A stretch of DNA of 64,000 bases, from positions 372,001 through 436,000 of the forward strand of contig JACKEN010000003.1 in assembly GCA_020632995.1 (NCBI GenBank). Reading direction: 5' to 3'. The translations under genes were made by a program, and so were the position numbers. The notes beneath the pieces were generated by a model, which saw only the letters and a list, made by a program, of their open reading frames with translations, did no database searches and had not been told where the DNA came from. Shown here piece after piece: positions 9,322-18,271 of this stretch (its first letter is position 1; every line of letters starts with the position of its first letter). Source of the stretch: Deltaproteobacteria bacterium. GTDB lineage: Bacteria > Myxococcota > Kuafuiibacteriia > Kuafuiibacteriales > Kuafuiibacteriaceae.

Positions 9322-12300
9322 CAGTACTCCACGACCTGATCCCACATGTCGACGCTGGCGGCGCCGTTGAAGGTGTAGGCCCACTCGGGCGACGTCGCGG
9401 GGTTGAAGGCGGCGCCGTTCTTGTCGATGTCCGTGATCTTCACGTCGGCGGCCGCGTAGGCCGTCGCGCCCCACACGCCGGCGTCGTTCACCTGCATGTT
9501 GGTGAGGACGCACTTGTTGGCCGCGGTCCCCGGGTTCTGATCCACGGAGTGGAACATCTCGCTGCCGAACTGGTAGTTCGGGAGGCGCCGCGTCTTCCAC
9601 TCCACGTGGGTGAAGCTGTCCCACTCTACGCCGCCGATGCGCGCGACCACCTTGCCGGTGGCTACGTCCTCCACCGCCGCGCTGAAGTCGCCGGCCGTCC
9701 AGCCCCCGGCGGGCTTGAGCTTGTAGTAGTGCCCCCCGGCCGTCCCCGTGTTCACCTCGAAGTACACCGCCGTGGTGGCGGCAGCGGCGGCGGCGTTGCG
9801 GTCCACGGCGAGGCCGGTCTGGATCCAGTAGTCGCCGGTGACGGTGCCCATGTCCTGGACGCTGAACCACACGTTCGTGGAGGCGAACGTCCGCATCGGC
9901 GCCGGCGACCAGTCGACCTTCGCCTCCGGCGACGCGATGTTCCCGCGCATCCCCATCAGCGTCGTGGTGGGGTGGTTGTGGCTCCCGTTGATGCGATAGC
10001 GCACCGCCCCCCCGGCGGGGTCGCGATCGACATTGGCGACGACCTTGACGTCGTCCGCCGCGAGCACGTGGTTGGAGCTGTCCAGCAGCACGAGGCTCAG
10101 CAGGACGTTGCCGTGGTTGAAGCTCTCCATCGCGTAGGACAGATCCCCGGCGGTGATCTTCGCGGTCGGGACCACGAACACGTCCTTGTCAGGACCGCCG
10201 TCGGCCATCTTCGGACCGATGACGCCGTTGGTCTTCGTGTCGTCGAAGATCCGCAGCGGCGCCCGGTCCGCCGCCGTCCACGGCATGCCGGTGGCGGAGT
10301 TCGCGCTGCGCAGCTCGACCTTGCCCCCGGGCGGGACGAAGTCGATCTTGCGCAGCAGGAGCGTGGTGAGCTGCGCGACGTCGGCGGCGCCGTTCGTCGC
10401 GTTGTCGAGGTGATCTGCGTTGCCGTCGCCGTCGTTGTCGTCGTTGTTGACATTGACGATCATCGCCTTGGCGTCGAGCTCGTGGCCGTCGTCGGTCAGC
10501 CCGATCGTGCCGTCCATGTCCGTGTCGAGGTCCAGATCCACCGCGGCGACGTGGAGCACCCAGCTTCGGGTGGCGAGCGGGAAGCCCGTGTCGTCCTGCA
10601 TCTCGAGGGTCAGCGTCGCATCGCCGGCCCCGATGCCTTCGGCGAACACGTTGGCCGGGATGGTGTCGGCGAGGAGGTCCCAGGGGGTCGCGAGGGAGAA
10701 CGGCGCGGTCTTCACCGCGGTGGTCGACAGCGCCGCGTTCCCCGCCCCGACATCGAACCGCAGGTCAGCGTGCATCGGGACGCCGGTCGGCAGCACCACC
10801 ACCGAGAAGGCCACGAGGTCGTTCTCGCCGAGGATCGGGCCGGGCTGGTTCGCGTCGCGGACGCCGTTGACGTCGTCGTCGTCGTCGTTGAGCCGCAGGA
10901 ACGCCTCCGGCGGCGCGACGCCGAGGTCGCCGGCGGCGGGGGTCAGCGACAGGTAGTAGACGACGACGTGATGCGGTGCGCTCTTGCCGAAGCTCGCGAA
11001 GCTCGAAGACAGCGCCTCGATCTGCACCGTGTACTCACCGGGCGGCACCGTGACGCCGGCGGACTTGCCGTCCCAGTGGAAGGTCCCGCTCGCGGCCGCG
11101 CCGAGGTCGACCTCGGCCACCAGCGTCGACGAGGCGTCGCGAACGCGCGCGATGCAGTGGCCGAGGGTGACCGACCCGAGCACCTGGTACGGTACGTCGA
11201 TGGTGCTCGTCCCCGCTTCGAGCGGGTCGCGCTCGACGTAGCGGGTGGCCGCGGCGCCGATCTTCACCTCCGCGACCTCGATCCAGATCGCGTCCGGCTG
11301 GGCGTCGCCGTAGGTCGTCGGTCCGAGCAGGGCGTCGTCCAGGGTCAGGACGACGGTGTAGAAGCCGGGCTGCGGCAGGGCCCCCGAGGCGCCGTAGCCG
11401 TTCCAGTGGAAGGCGAGGACCGATCCCTTGGTGGAGGCCAGGACGTTCGGGTCCCAGGCGGTGAAGACCGGGACCAGGCTGCCCTGGGGGAACACGTCGA
11501 GCCGGGTGAAGAGGCCGAACGAGAACAGCGGGTCGTCGTAGAGGGTGGCGTCGACGAAGTAGGAGATCATCACGTCGGTGTCGCTCGCCAACTCCACGAA
11601 GGCCGGGAACACGGTGGTCGGCGCGTTGATGCACACCGCGGTCGGGCAGTTGCCGATCGTGACGTAGGTCGTCTGGCTCCCATGGAAGGCCGGCGTGTCG
11701 TCGTCGGTGACGTCCACCGAGATGCTCCAGGTGCCCATGCAGGCGGGGGGGATCGCCGCCCCCGCTGTGAACAGGGTGAGGGTGGTCAGCGTTGCCCCGG
11801 AGGTGATGGAGGGCCCGAGCCCGCAGCCCGCGGGCGCGACGAAGGACCAGGCATAGTCCGAGATCCCGGTGCCGTACTGCGTCGGGTCGCCGAGGAGGAA
11901 GTTGTCGAGGTCGACCGCGAACACCGACACCGCGATGTCGGCGAGGGTGACGCCGCCGGTGGTCTCGAAGCGCGCCGACGGTGAGATGAAGACCAGAGGG
12001 GGCACGTTGGGGTCGTTGATGAGCACGTCTTCGGTGTCCGAGCCGCTCGTCGTCTCGGCGTCGGCGATCTCCAGCGAGAACCCCCACTGGCCCGGTTTGA
12101 TGTTCGAGAACGGGATCGTCGCCGTGGGGCCGCTCGCGGTGACGCCGAGCGCGTCGTCGACCCGGCCCGGGAAGAACGTGGCGCTCTGCTCGATGGGGAT
12201 GTCGATCAAGCTCCACGTGTACTGCGTGACGCCGCCCGAGATCCCCGCCACCGGGCGCCCGTCCGTGACATGGCAGTCGTGCGCGGGGTCGAGGGGGCAG

Positions 12301-13727
12301 TCCGAGTCGGGGTCCCAGGAGCGGCGCCCATCGAGGACGAGCGGAAACGAGAGGAACGAGATCGTCCCGGGACCGTCGATGTTCGCCTGCGGCGGCGCGT
12401 TGACGAGCACGGAGAAGGTGTCCTTCACGCTCTCGCCCTCGTTGTCGGTCACGGTCAGCTCGAAGACCCAGGTGCCCGCGTCGAGGAAGGTGGTCGGCAT
12501 CGAGATCGTCGGCAAGCTGCTGTACCCGGTCTGTAGCCCGGCGGTGCCGCTGCCCGGCGCCTGGACGATGTCCCAGCGATAGGTGAGCGCGCCGCCGTCG
12601 AGGTCCGCGGTGAACGTCGTCTCCGCCTGCACCAGGTCTCCGATCTCCACCCGCGGGCTCCCGGAGAAGTGGATCTCGGGGGGGATGTTCTTGACCTCGA
12701 TGGTGTGATCCGCGGTGCCCGTGGTGCTCTCGTTGTCGGTCGCGGTGACGTGGAACTTCCAAACCCCGATGTCGATGTCGGTCGTCGGCAGGACGAGGGT
12801 GGCGGTGGTGGCGATGTTGCTGGCCGGGGCGTGCGAAGCGCCCGACGGTGACTGCACCAGGTCCCACGAGAAGGTCAGGTTGCCGCCGTCGACGTCGGTG
12901 GTCGGCGTGATCTGCAGGCTGATGTCCTGGGTGGCGTCGACGCTCGCTGGCCCGGTGATGGAGATCGACGGTGGCACGTTGGGGACCTTGAAGGTATGGG
13001 TGAAGGTCTTGCGCTCCCCTTCGTTGTCGTCGAGGAGGAGCTGGAACGTCCAGTCCCCCAGATCGGCGTCGCTCGTGAACGCGATGCTCGGGTCCGCGGT
13101 GTTGGCCCCGGACAGCGTCTTGGAGGACGACGCGGGCTTGTGGGTGATGCTCCAGGAGTGCTTCAGCGCGCCTCCATCCGGGTCGTTGCTGTGGGCGTGC
13201 AGGTGCACGGTGGCGTTCCAGGCCGGCGCCGGGTCGTGGGTGATGCTCGCGGTCGGCGGATTGTTGAACACGTCGACGATGTAGTGCAGCGGCTCGGAGC
13301 AGTGGTACACGTAGCCCGGGTCGCAGGTGGGGGTGCAGGTCCCAGCACAGGCCGCGGGGTTGGCGGCCAGGCAGTCACAGTCGATCTTCCAGGTCCCGAC
13401 GTCGAGGAGGGAGAGGAACCGAAACGAGAAGTCGGCGCAGCACTGCCCGCTCGAGCAGTTCATCCAGCAGGCGGGCACCACGCCAAACTCGGCCGACGTG
13501 GTCTGGTGACCGGGATCGCTCCCCGGCGCGATGGTGATGCCGTTCGCGCCCGGGTGGGTGACGATCACGCACGAGAAGCCGAAGATGGCGTCGACCCCAC
13601 CATCCACGCACTCGCCGTAGGGCTGGGTCGTCTTGACGAGGTGGCTCATGTGGACGGTGTTGCCCGCGCGCGCCGCGCCCGGCGCGAGCAGCAACGCGAG
13701 CGGCACGAGGAAGCGGCGGGCCATCAT
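9321..13727 (-). CDS. Large secreted PKD/Ig-like repeat protein
   Basis: A 1468-aa secreted protein with a signal peptide at residues 1-22. The first 150 residues are Cys-rich (about a dozen Cys, including CDCLAANPAACAGTCTPTC). Then come at least four tandem PKD/REJ-like beta-sandwich modules of about 95 residues, each starting with NxPPxxxI and containing D(L/P)DGG.L.(Y/F)xW and DNEGE motifs. Further Ig-like modules follow, and near residues 1050-1200 there are Asp-rich stretches such as LNDDDDDVNGVRD and NNDDNDGDGNADHLDN that look like calcium sites. Such proteins usually mediate adhesion or form surface filaments. The start is ATGATG at 13727, overlapping the stop of the PPIase-like gene. 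Confidence 0.85.
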   Translation of the reverse strand: MMARRFLVPLALLLAPGAARAGNTVHMSHLVKTTQPYGECVDGGVDAIFGFSCVIVTHPGANGITIAPGSDPGHQTTSAEFGVVPACWMNCSSGQCCADFSFRFLSLLDVGTWKIDCDCLAANPAACAGTCTPTCDPGYVYHCSEPLHYIVDVFNNPPTASITHDPAPAWNATVHLHAHSNDPDGGALKHSWSITHKPASSSKTLSGANTADPSIAFTSDADLGDWTFQLLLDDNEGERKTFTHTFKVPNVPPSISITGPASVDATQDISLQITPTTDVDGGNLTFSWDLVQSPSGASHAPASNIATTATLVLPTTDIDIGVWKFHVTATDNESTTGTADHTIEVKNIPPEIHFSGSPRVEIGDLVQAETTFTADLDGGALTYRWDIVQAPGSGTAGLQTGYSSLPTISMPTTFLDAGTWVFELTVTDNEGESVKDTFSVLVNAPPQANIDGPGTISFLSFPLVLDGRRSWDPDSDCPLDPAHDCHVTDGRPVAGISGGVTQYTWSLIDIPIEQSATFFPGRVDDALGVTASGPTATIPFSNIKPGQWGFSLEIADAETTSGSDTEDVLINDPNVPPLVFISPSARFETTGGVTLADIAVSVFAVDLDNFLLGDPTQYGTGISDYAWSFVAPAGCGLGPSITSGATLTTLTLFTAGAAIPPACMGTWSISVDVTDDDTPAFHGSQTTYVTIGNCPTAVCINAPTTVFPAFVELASDTDVMISYFVDATLYDDPLFSFGLFTRLDVFPQGSLVPVFTAWDPNVLASTKGSVLAFHWNGYGASGALPQPGFYTVVLTLDDALLGPTTYGDAQPDAIWIEVAEVKIGAAATRYVERDPLEAGTSTIDVPYQVLGSVTLGHCIARVRDASSTLVAEVDLGAAASGTFHWDGKSAGVTVPPGEYTVQIEALSSSFASFGKSAPHHVVVYYLSLTPAAGDLGVAPPEAFLRLNDDDDDVNGVRDANQPGPILGENDLVAFSVVVLPTGVPMHADLRFDVGAGNAALSTTAVKTAPFSLATPWDLLADTIPANVFAEGIGAGDATLTLEMQDDTGFPLATRSWVLHVAAVDLDLDTDMDGTIGLTDDGHELDAKAMIVNVNNDDNDGDGNADHLDNATNGAADVAQLTTLLLRKIDFVPPGGKVELRSANSATGMPWTAADRAPLRIFDDTKTNGVIGPKMADGGPDKDVFVVPTAKITAGDLSYAMESFNHGNVLLSLVLLDSSNHVLAADDVKVVANVDRDPAGGAVRYRINGSHNHPTTTLMGMRGNIASPEAKVDWSPAPMRTFASTNVWFSVQDMGTVTGDYWIQTGLAVDRNAAAAAATTAVYFEVNTGTAGGHYYKLKPAGGWTAGDFSAAVEDVATGKVVARIGGVEWDSFTHVEWKTRRLPNYQFGSEMFHSVDQNPGTAANKCVLTNMQVNDAGVWGATAYAAADVKITDIDKNGAAFNPATSPEWAYTFNGAASVDMWDQVVEY

Positions 13728-14845
13728 GGCCTCCGGGGGCTCGGTACGTTCGGCTTGCCCGGGCCCGCGCGCAGAGGACCCTCCGCCGCCGGGCCCGCGG
13801 CGGGTGGACCGAAGCGCGCCTCGGAGAACTCGGCGTAGCGCGGCGTGAAGCGGTCCTCGATCTTCGCCGCGGCCCGCAGCGCACTGACCAGCTCGCCCCG
13901 CCGCGCCGAGAAGCGGGCGGCCTCGATCGCCCCCAGGATCTCCGGCCGCGCCTCCTGCAGGCTGCGTTTCACCTCTGGCACGCGCTCGCGTCCGAACAGG
14001 AGCACCGCGCGATCGTCGAGCGCCACCACCTCGGACATGGCCCCCTCCGCGAGGCCATCGAGCGCCCGCCACAGGGCTGGCGCGAGGGTCTGCGAGGTCG
14101 CGTCGCCCAGGTCGCCGCCGAAGTCTCGCGACGGCGCATCGGAGACCGCCCGCGCCATGGCCGCGAACGAGAGGCCTTCGCGGGCGATCCGGTCCCGCAG
14201 CGCGCGGAGATCACGAACCCGCGCCACCACGTCGGCGTCGGGCCGAGCGATGAAGACGATCTCATTGCCCCGGCGGTGCGCGGGCCGGACGAAGCGGACG
14301 CGGTTGCGAGCGTAGAACGCCTCGACGTCGGCGTCCGTGATCGCCGGCGGGGGGCCGAGCAGCTTGCGGGTGAGGACGAGGATCTCTTGCGCCCGCGTCG
14401 CGTCCGCGGCGTTGGGGCCGGCCATGTAGCGCTCGAAGGACGCCGGGGACGGGAACGTCGCGCCGAACGCCGCGAGCGCGTCGTCCCGCTCGGTCGCTGA
14501 CACAGTGAGCCCCCGGCGCGTCGCGGCCTCACGGACGAGCGCCTCGTCCACCAGCTCGGCGATCACCGCCCGCTTGAGCCGGAACGCCGACACCTGGTCT
14601 GCGCCCGCGACGTTGGCGCGCTGAAACCGCTGCGCGAAGCGGCGGTTGACGTCCGCCGCCGGGATGGGGACGCCGTCGAGCGACACGGGCGACGTGGTCT
14701 CGGGGAGGGCCGCGTTCGGAGGGGCGGGCGAGTCGACCTTCGGGGGTTTCTTGGGCGGCGTAGGCGCCGGGCACCCCGTCGCGAGGACGATGAGGACGCA
14801 CAGGGCGCCAGGGCCTGCGGCTCCGACCAAGAGTCTTCGTTTCAC
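13724..14845 (-). CDS. PpiC/SurA-like peptidyl-prolyl isomerase lipoprotein
   Basis: A 373-aa lipoprotein (lipobox LATGC, Cys25) in the SurA/PrsA/PpiC chaperone family. After a Pro-rich linker, a SurA-like N-terminal helical domain (about residues 45-170) is followed by a parvulin-like domain (about 185-300) with FGGDLGD, the typical parvulin signature. The start is the GTG at 14845, behind a G-rich stretch that can act as a ribosome site. It is the first gene of a set in which each gene overlaps the next, so it is probably the dedicated folding factor for the giant PKD and NHL proteins that follow. Whether the isomerase centre is active cannot be decided by eye. Confidence 0.85.
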   Translation of the reverse strand: MKRRLLVGAAGPGALCVLIVLATGCPAPTPPKKPPKVDSPAPPNAALPETTSPVSLDGVPIPAADVNRRFAQRFQRANVAGADQVSAFRLKRAVIAELVDEALVREAATRRGLTVSATERDDALAAFGATFPSPASFERYMAGPNAADATRAQEILVLTRKLLGPPPAITDADVEAFYARNRVRFVRPAHRRGNEIVFIARPDADVVARVRDLRALRDRIAREGLSFAAMARAVSDAPSRDFGGDLGDATSQTLAPALWRALDGLAEGAMSEVVALDDRAVLLFGRERVPEVKRSLQEARPEILGAIEAARFSARRGELVSALRAAAKIEDRFTPRYAEFSEARFGPPAAGPAAEGPLRAGPGKPNVPSPRRP

Positions 14846-15275
14846 CGTCTCCCCCCCCGGAGCGATCAGCGCTCGTCCTATTCCCTGCGTGACCAACTCC
14901 TACGCCTTTGTCTCGCGGTTCTCAATGGTGGCGCTGCGGACCTACTTTTCCCTTCAGATGAACTGCCCGAGGCGGCGTCTCTACCGCCAATCCCGGGAGT
15001 CTTCAGGGTCCAAAGCAACCATCGTCAACCTTGGTTGCGATCGACGAGCGCCTCGGGCTGGGTGAGGTTGTAGATCCTCGACCTTGACCCACGTGTGCCA
15101 GCCGTTCTCGCCGTGAGCCTCGGCGAAAGCCGACTTGCATCGATGCCGCGCTTCGTGCTCGCGGGAGCAGGCGTGTGACCGGTCCCTGCCAGGACGCGTG
15201 AACCCGAGCCACCGAAACAGGTTCCCGTCGATTGCGGTCCGCGGCCGATCGCCGAGGTTCGGGCCGACCCCGTCA
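14846..15275. other. Intergenic region with a possible gene remnant
   Basis: No intact gene is seen. On the minus strand, one frame between about 15195 and 14998 reads CKSAFAEAHGENGW then HTWVKVEDL before degrading to a stop near 14998. It looks like the tail of a once-real protein but has no start or clear upstream part. The sequence next to 14845 should contain the promoter of the surface-protein operon; I cannot point to convincing -35/-10 boxes. Confidence 0.3.
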
Positions 15276-16337
15276 TCACCGCGCGTCGTCGAGCTCGGCG
15301 GCGGGTCGGGGTTCCATGACCTCGAGTTGGAGCGCGTCGGGCGAGAGCGAGGTCAGGAAGGCGCGTGCGTCGAAGAGCTCGCCCGGGGCGAAGGCCCCCA
15401 CGCGGTCGTCGTCGAGGATGCGGACCGCTGCCTCGACGACGAGCGGTGCGGTGACGGCGTAGATGTCACGACCCTCGACCCGGATCATCTGTGTCCAGCC
15501 GCCGCTTTGGGCTCGGACCTGCACCTGGAACTGCTGGCAGGACCGTCCGCTGTCGTCGGCGGCGACAGGCGCGGGCGTCGCCTCGTCCAAGACGTCGGCG
15601 AGCGCGCGGTCGGCGAGCCAGGTGGTGACCTGGTCCACCTCGATGTGGCGATGGATCAGCGGCATCTCGCTGAACGGCACCACGGTCACCGGCTGCACCT
15701 CGAACGGCGGCCCAAACACGATTCTTCGTCGGCCGCGCTCCGCCTCGACGGGGACCAGGCAGGCACCTCGGATGATCTGACGCCGCACCGTGTTGCGTCG
15801 ACCGGTGGCGCGGGTGCCGGCGGTGGGGTGCCACGAGTCGAGGGCGATCGCGATCTCGACGTCTTCGAGCGGACCGAGCTGGTCGGCGGCGATGGTCACG
15901 ATCAGGTCTGCCAGCCCCCCGAAGAAGCCCATGCCAGGGACGACACGGACCCCGGCGGCACGGGCGGGGGCGTCGAACTCGGCGAGGGTCGCGGCGGCGC
16001 TCGCCTGCTCGGCGGTGACGTCGAGGTAGTGCGCGCCGGCCCTCAGTGTAGCCCGCACGACCGCGTCGGCGGTGTCGAGGAATGGCCCCGCGCAGTTGAT
16101 GACGACGGGGACGCCGGCCAGCGCCTCGGTGAGCCGAGCCGGATCCCACACGTCGGCCTCGCGGCGCTCGACGCGCGGATCCAGGCTTGCGAGCGGCTGG
16201 GCGCTTCGTCCGACGGCGACCACCGAGAGGTCTCGGCGCAGGAGCTCGGCGACGACGAATCGACCGGTGTGGCCGCCTGCCCCCACGACGGCAACGCAGG
16301 GTCCTTGGGCTGGGTCGAGGGCTGCTTCTTCCTGCAT
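15276..16337 (-). CDS. Saccharopine dehydrogenase-like NAD(P)-binding reductase
   Basis: A 353-aa oxidoreductase. The N-terminus has a Rossmann nucleotide site (VVGAGGHTGR at about residues 17-26), then VINCAGPF and GAHYLDVTAE, both typical of the saccharopine dehydrogenase-like/trans-acting enoyl reductase family. PGMGFFGGLADL is a further family motif. The natural substrate is unknown; relatives act on lipids, polyketides or amino-acid derivatives. The gene diverges from a TetR regulator and is preceded by a good promoter with an operator between its boxes, so it is almost certainly repressed by that regulator. The start is the ATG at 16337; the promoter lies so close that the transcript is probably leaderless. 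Confidence 0.85.
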   Translation of the reverse strand: MQEEAALDPAQGPCVAVVGAGGHTGRFVVAELLRRDLSVVAVGRSAQPLASLDPRVERREADVWDPARLTEALAGVPVVINCAGPFLDTADAVVRATLRAGAHYLDVTAEQASAAATLAEFDAPARAAGVRVVPGMGFFGGLADLIVTIAADQLGPLEDVEIAIALDSWHPTAGTRATGRRNTVRRQIIRGACLVPVEAERGRRRIVFGPPFEVQPVTVVPFSEMPLIHRHIEVDQVTTWLADRALADVLDEATPAPVAADDSGRSCQQFQVQVRAQSGGWTQMIRVEGRDIYAVTAPLVVEAAVRILDDDRVGAFAPGELFDARAFLTSLSPDALQLEVMEPRPAAELDDAR

Positions 16338-16343
16338 CGATGG

Positions 16344-16372
16344 ATAATACAGACAGGTCTGTCTTTCTGCAA
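16344..16372 (-). promoter_or_regulatory. Promoter of the reductase gene with embedded TetR operator
   Basis: Reading the minus strand, TTGCAG (16372-16367) and TATTAT (16349-16344) are separated by exactly 17 nt. The expected transcription start falls on or next to the A of the start codon at 16337. The spacer contains the inverted repeat AGACAG-GT-CTGTCT (plus-strand 16351-16364), a typical TetR-family operator placement that would block RNA polymerase. Confidence 0.75.
16351..16364. promoter_or_regulatory. TetR-family operator (inverted repeat) and nearby second copy
   Basis: AGACAG and CTGTCT are perfect 6-nt arms around a 2-nt centre. The ten bases AGGTCTGTCT occur again, identical, at 16451-16460, about 30 nt before the regulator's start codon. 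The second site has only one good half, so it may be a weaker autoregulatory site. Confidence 0.7.
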
Positions 16373-16491
16373 CTGGACATGTACGAGGCGCGATCGTCCT
16401 CGATCTGGGCCATCGAGCGGGGCAGGCCCGCGGTAGGGTCGGGCGCCTCGAGGTCTGTCTCGTGGGGAGGTCGGCGGCTAGTCTCGAGGAC

Positions 16492-17079
16492 ATGCCGCCC
16501 TCGTCCCGACCCTCCGATGTGCGCGAGCGCATCCTCGCCACCGCCGCGTCGCTCTTCTACGAGCAGGGCGCCCGTGCGGTCGGCATCGATCTCGTCATCG
16601 AACGGGCGAAGGTCGCCAAGGCGAGCCTCTACCGGCACTTCGCGACGAAGGACGACCTCGTCGCGGCGTTCCTCGAGCTCGAGGACGCGGACTTCTGGCG
16701 AACCTGGGACGCCGTCGCCGCGGAGCACGCTGGCGACCCCGCCGCCGAGCTCGAGGCGCACGCGAGGTGGATCGCCGAGCGGCTCGCGCGCCCTGGGTAT
16801 CGCGGCTGCCCACAGCTGAACGTCGCGGCCGAGTTCGCCGATCCGAACCACCCCGCTCGTCGAGTCGCCGTCGACCACAAACGGAGGATGCGCGCTCGGC
16901 TGCGCTCGTCCGCCGAGCTTCTCGAGGTCGCCGATCCGGATCAGTTGGCCGGGCAGCTGACGGTGTTGTTCAACGGCGCGTTCGTCAGCTCCGGGGTGAT
17001 CGACGCAGGTGAGGCGGAGGCGCTCCTGGTGATGGCGGTCCGAGCGCTCGCCGCCGGCTCGGCCCGTCGAGGCGCTTGA
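16492..17079 (+). CDS. TetR family transcriptional repressor
   Basis: A 195-aa regulator. Residues 9-55 form the TetR helix-turn-helix (RERILATAASLFYEQGARAV, then IERAKVAKASLYRHFATKDD), with the family signature Y-RHF-K-L. The C-terminal ligand-binding domain includes GCPQLNVAAEF, a pattern found in the subgroup of short TetR proteins similar to YxaF/LmrA. The start is the ATG at 16492, behind GAGGA; a longer frame from 16462 lacks a ribosome site. It diverges from the saccharopine dehydrogenase-like gene and probably controls it and itself through the operator repeats in the shared region. The inducer is unknown. Confidence 0.88.
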   Translation: MPPSSRPSDVRERILATAASLFYEQGARAVGIDLVIERAKVAKASLYRHFATKDDLVAAFLELEDADFWRTWDAVAAEHAGDPAAELEAHARWIAERLARPGYRGCPQLNVAAEFADPNHPARRVAVDHKRRMRARLRSSAELLEVADPDQLAGQLTVLFNGAFVSSGVIDAGEAEALLVMAVRALAAGSARRGA

Positions 17080-17110
17080 CCCGTGAATCCGAGTCCCGGG
17101 TAGTGGTCCT

Positions 17111-18240
17111 GTGAGTACCGCGACCGGAACGGTGGTCTCGGCAACGGCACGTACGCCCCTGCCGGAGCCCTATGTCTCGGCCTATATTGCAGGCGGCGAC
17201 CCCGCGCGTGAGCAGGACTGGGTCCGGTTGGCCTCGGGCTTCACCGATGTGCGGGGTGTGTTCAGCTTGAGCTACGAGCTGGCTGACTTGCGGCAACGGG
17301 GCCAAGCGGCGCTTCTCGTGCGGGTGGTCGAGACCGCGCGGCCGCGCGACGGTGGCGAGACCCAACCGACCATGAGCGCTTCTTGTTTCGCATTGCTGAG
17401 GCGCAGCTACTCGAGGCAGGCGAGACGCCGCGGGAAAGTAGTGCGAGCGTCGACGTGGTGCTCGAGACCCGACGCAGGAGCAGAGAGCGGTTGGCGCGTT
17501 CGATCGCGAAGAGGGCCGGCACATGGCGGCGGCGATGTCGCAACACGCGACGCAGGCATCGCGCGTCGAGGAAGACCGCGATCGACTCGTGGAGCACGTC
17601 TCATCGACCGGCGCGCGCCCTGACGAGCTTGAGCTGCGGACGCGCGTCGGACGGCACGACAGCGTCTACCAGGCCAACGTGTCGACGATTCGCGCCGGCA
17701 TCGAGCAGACCGTCAACACCTCGACGCAGCATGGACGCCTGTTTCTCGACGGCGACCAGCTCGCGGCGTTGCAGGATTCGCATGGCCAACTCTCGAGCGT
17801 GATTCCGGCCGAAGCGCTGATGGCGCTGATTCGCCCCCAGAGCAAAGGTGACTTCCTCGACCTGTACCACGGGCCGCCACTCGCGGACCTATGCACAAAC
17901 GACCTGCCACGCGACCCGTGCCTCGAACTGCTGAAGACCGAGGCGAGCGGTACGACCGACGACCCGGAGCCGGGCGGCAGTGCACCGCCCCCGGATAGTG
18001 ACGACGGCGCTCGAGCCCCGGCCGCGCCGCTCACCGAGGCGCGCGTTGCTGAGCTGCTCAGCGCGCTGTTGGCCGGTGCCGAGGCGAAGCTGCCCGTGCT
18101 CGACAGCGGCGCCTCCACCGACACGATCAGCGAGGGCATTCGGGACTTCGTGCTGCACAGCGGGCCGGCGGTGCGGTCGGCCCCCCGCCCTCGCCGCGAT
18201 TCGGACGAAGACCCAGAGAAGCGATCCGCCGCCCGTGACG
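17111..18240 (+). pseudogene. Frameshifted gene of unknown function (three blocks in three frames)
   Basis: Protein-like sequence continues across three reading frames. Block A (GTG at 17111 to about 17345) starts with TGTVVSATARTPLPEPYVSA and contains SGFTDVRGVFSLSYELADL, resembling a regulatory-like beta-sandwich domain. Block B (about 17345-17465, another frame) reads RFLFRIAEAQLLEAGETP. Block C (about 17465-18240, third frame) includes GIEQTVNTSTQHGRLFLDG, DFLDLYHGPPLADLC and an acidic Pro-rich linker. Joined, they would give about 370 residues. Two frameshifts lie near 17345 and 17465. Block C merges at its end into sequence opposite the next gene, so the original stop is unclear. The family is not recognised. 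It is a true pseudogene or an assembly error. Confidence 0.5.
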
Positions 18241-18271
18241 CCCCCTGTGTTCGCTGGGGGCCCGAAGCGAC

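Noticed and set aside
9549..11984. An 811-aa open frame antisense to the PKD protein gene
   Set aside because: It has no recognisable domain or ribosome site and mirrors the codon bias of the minus-strand gene.
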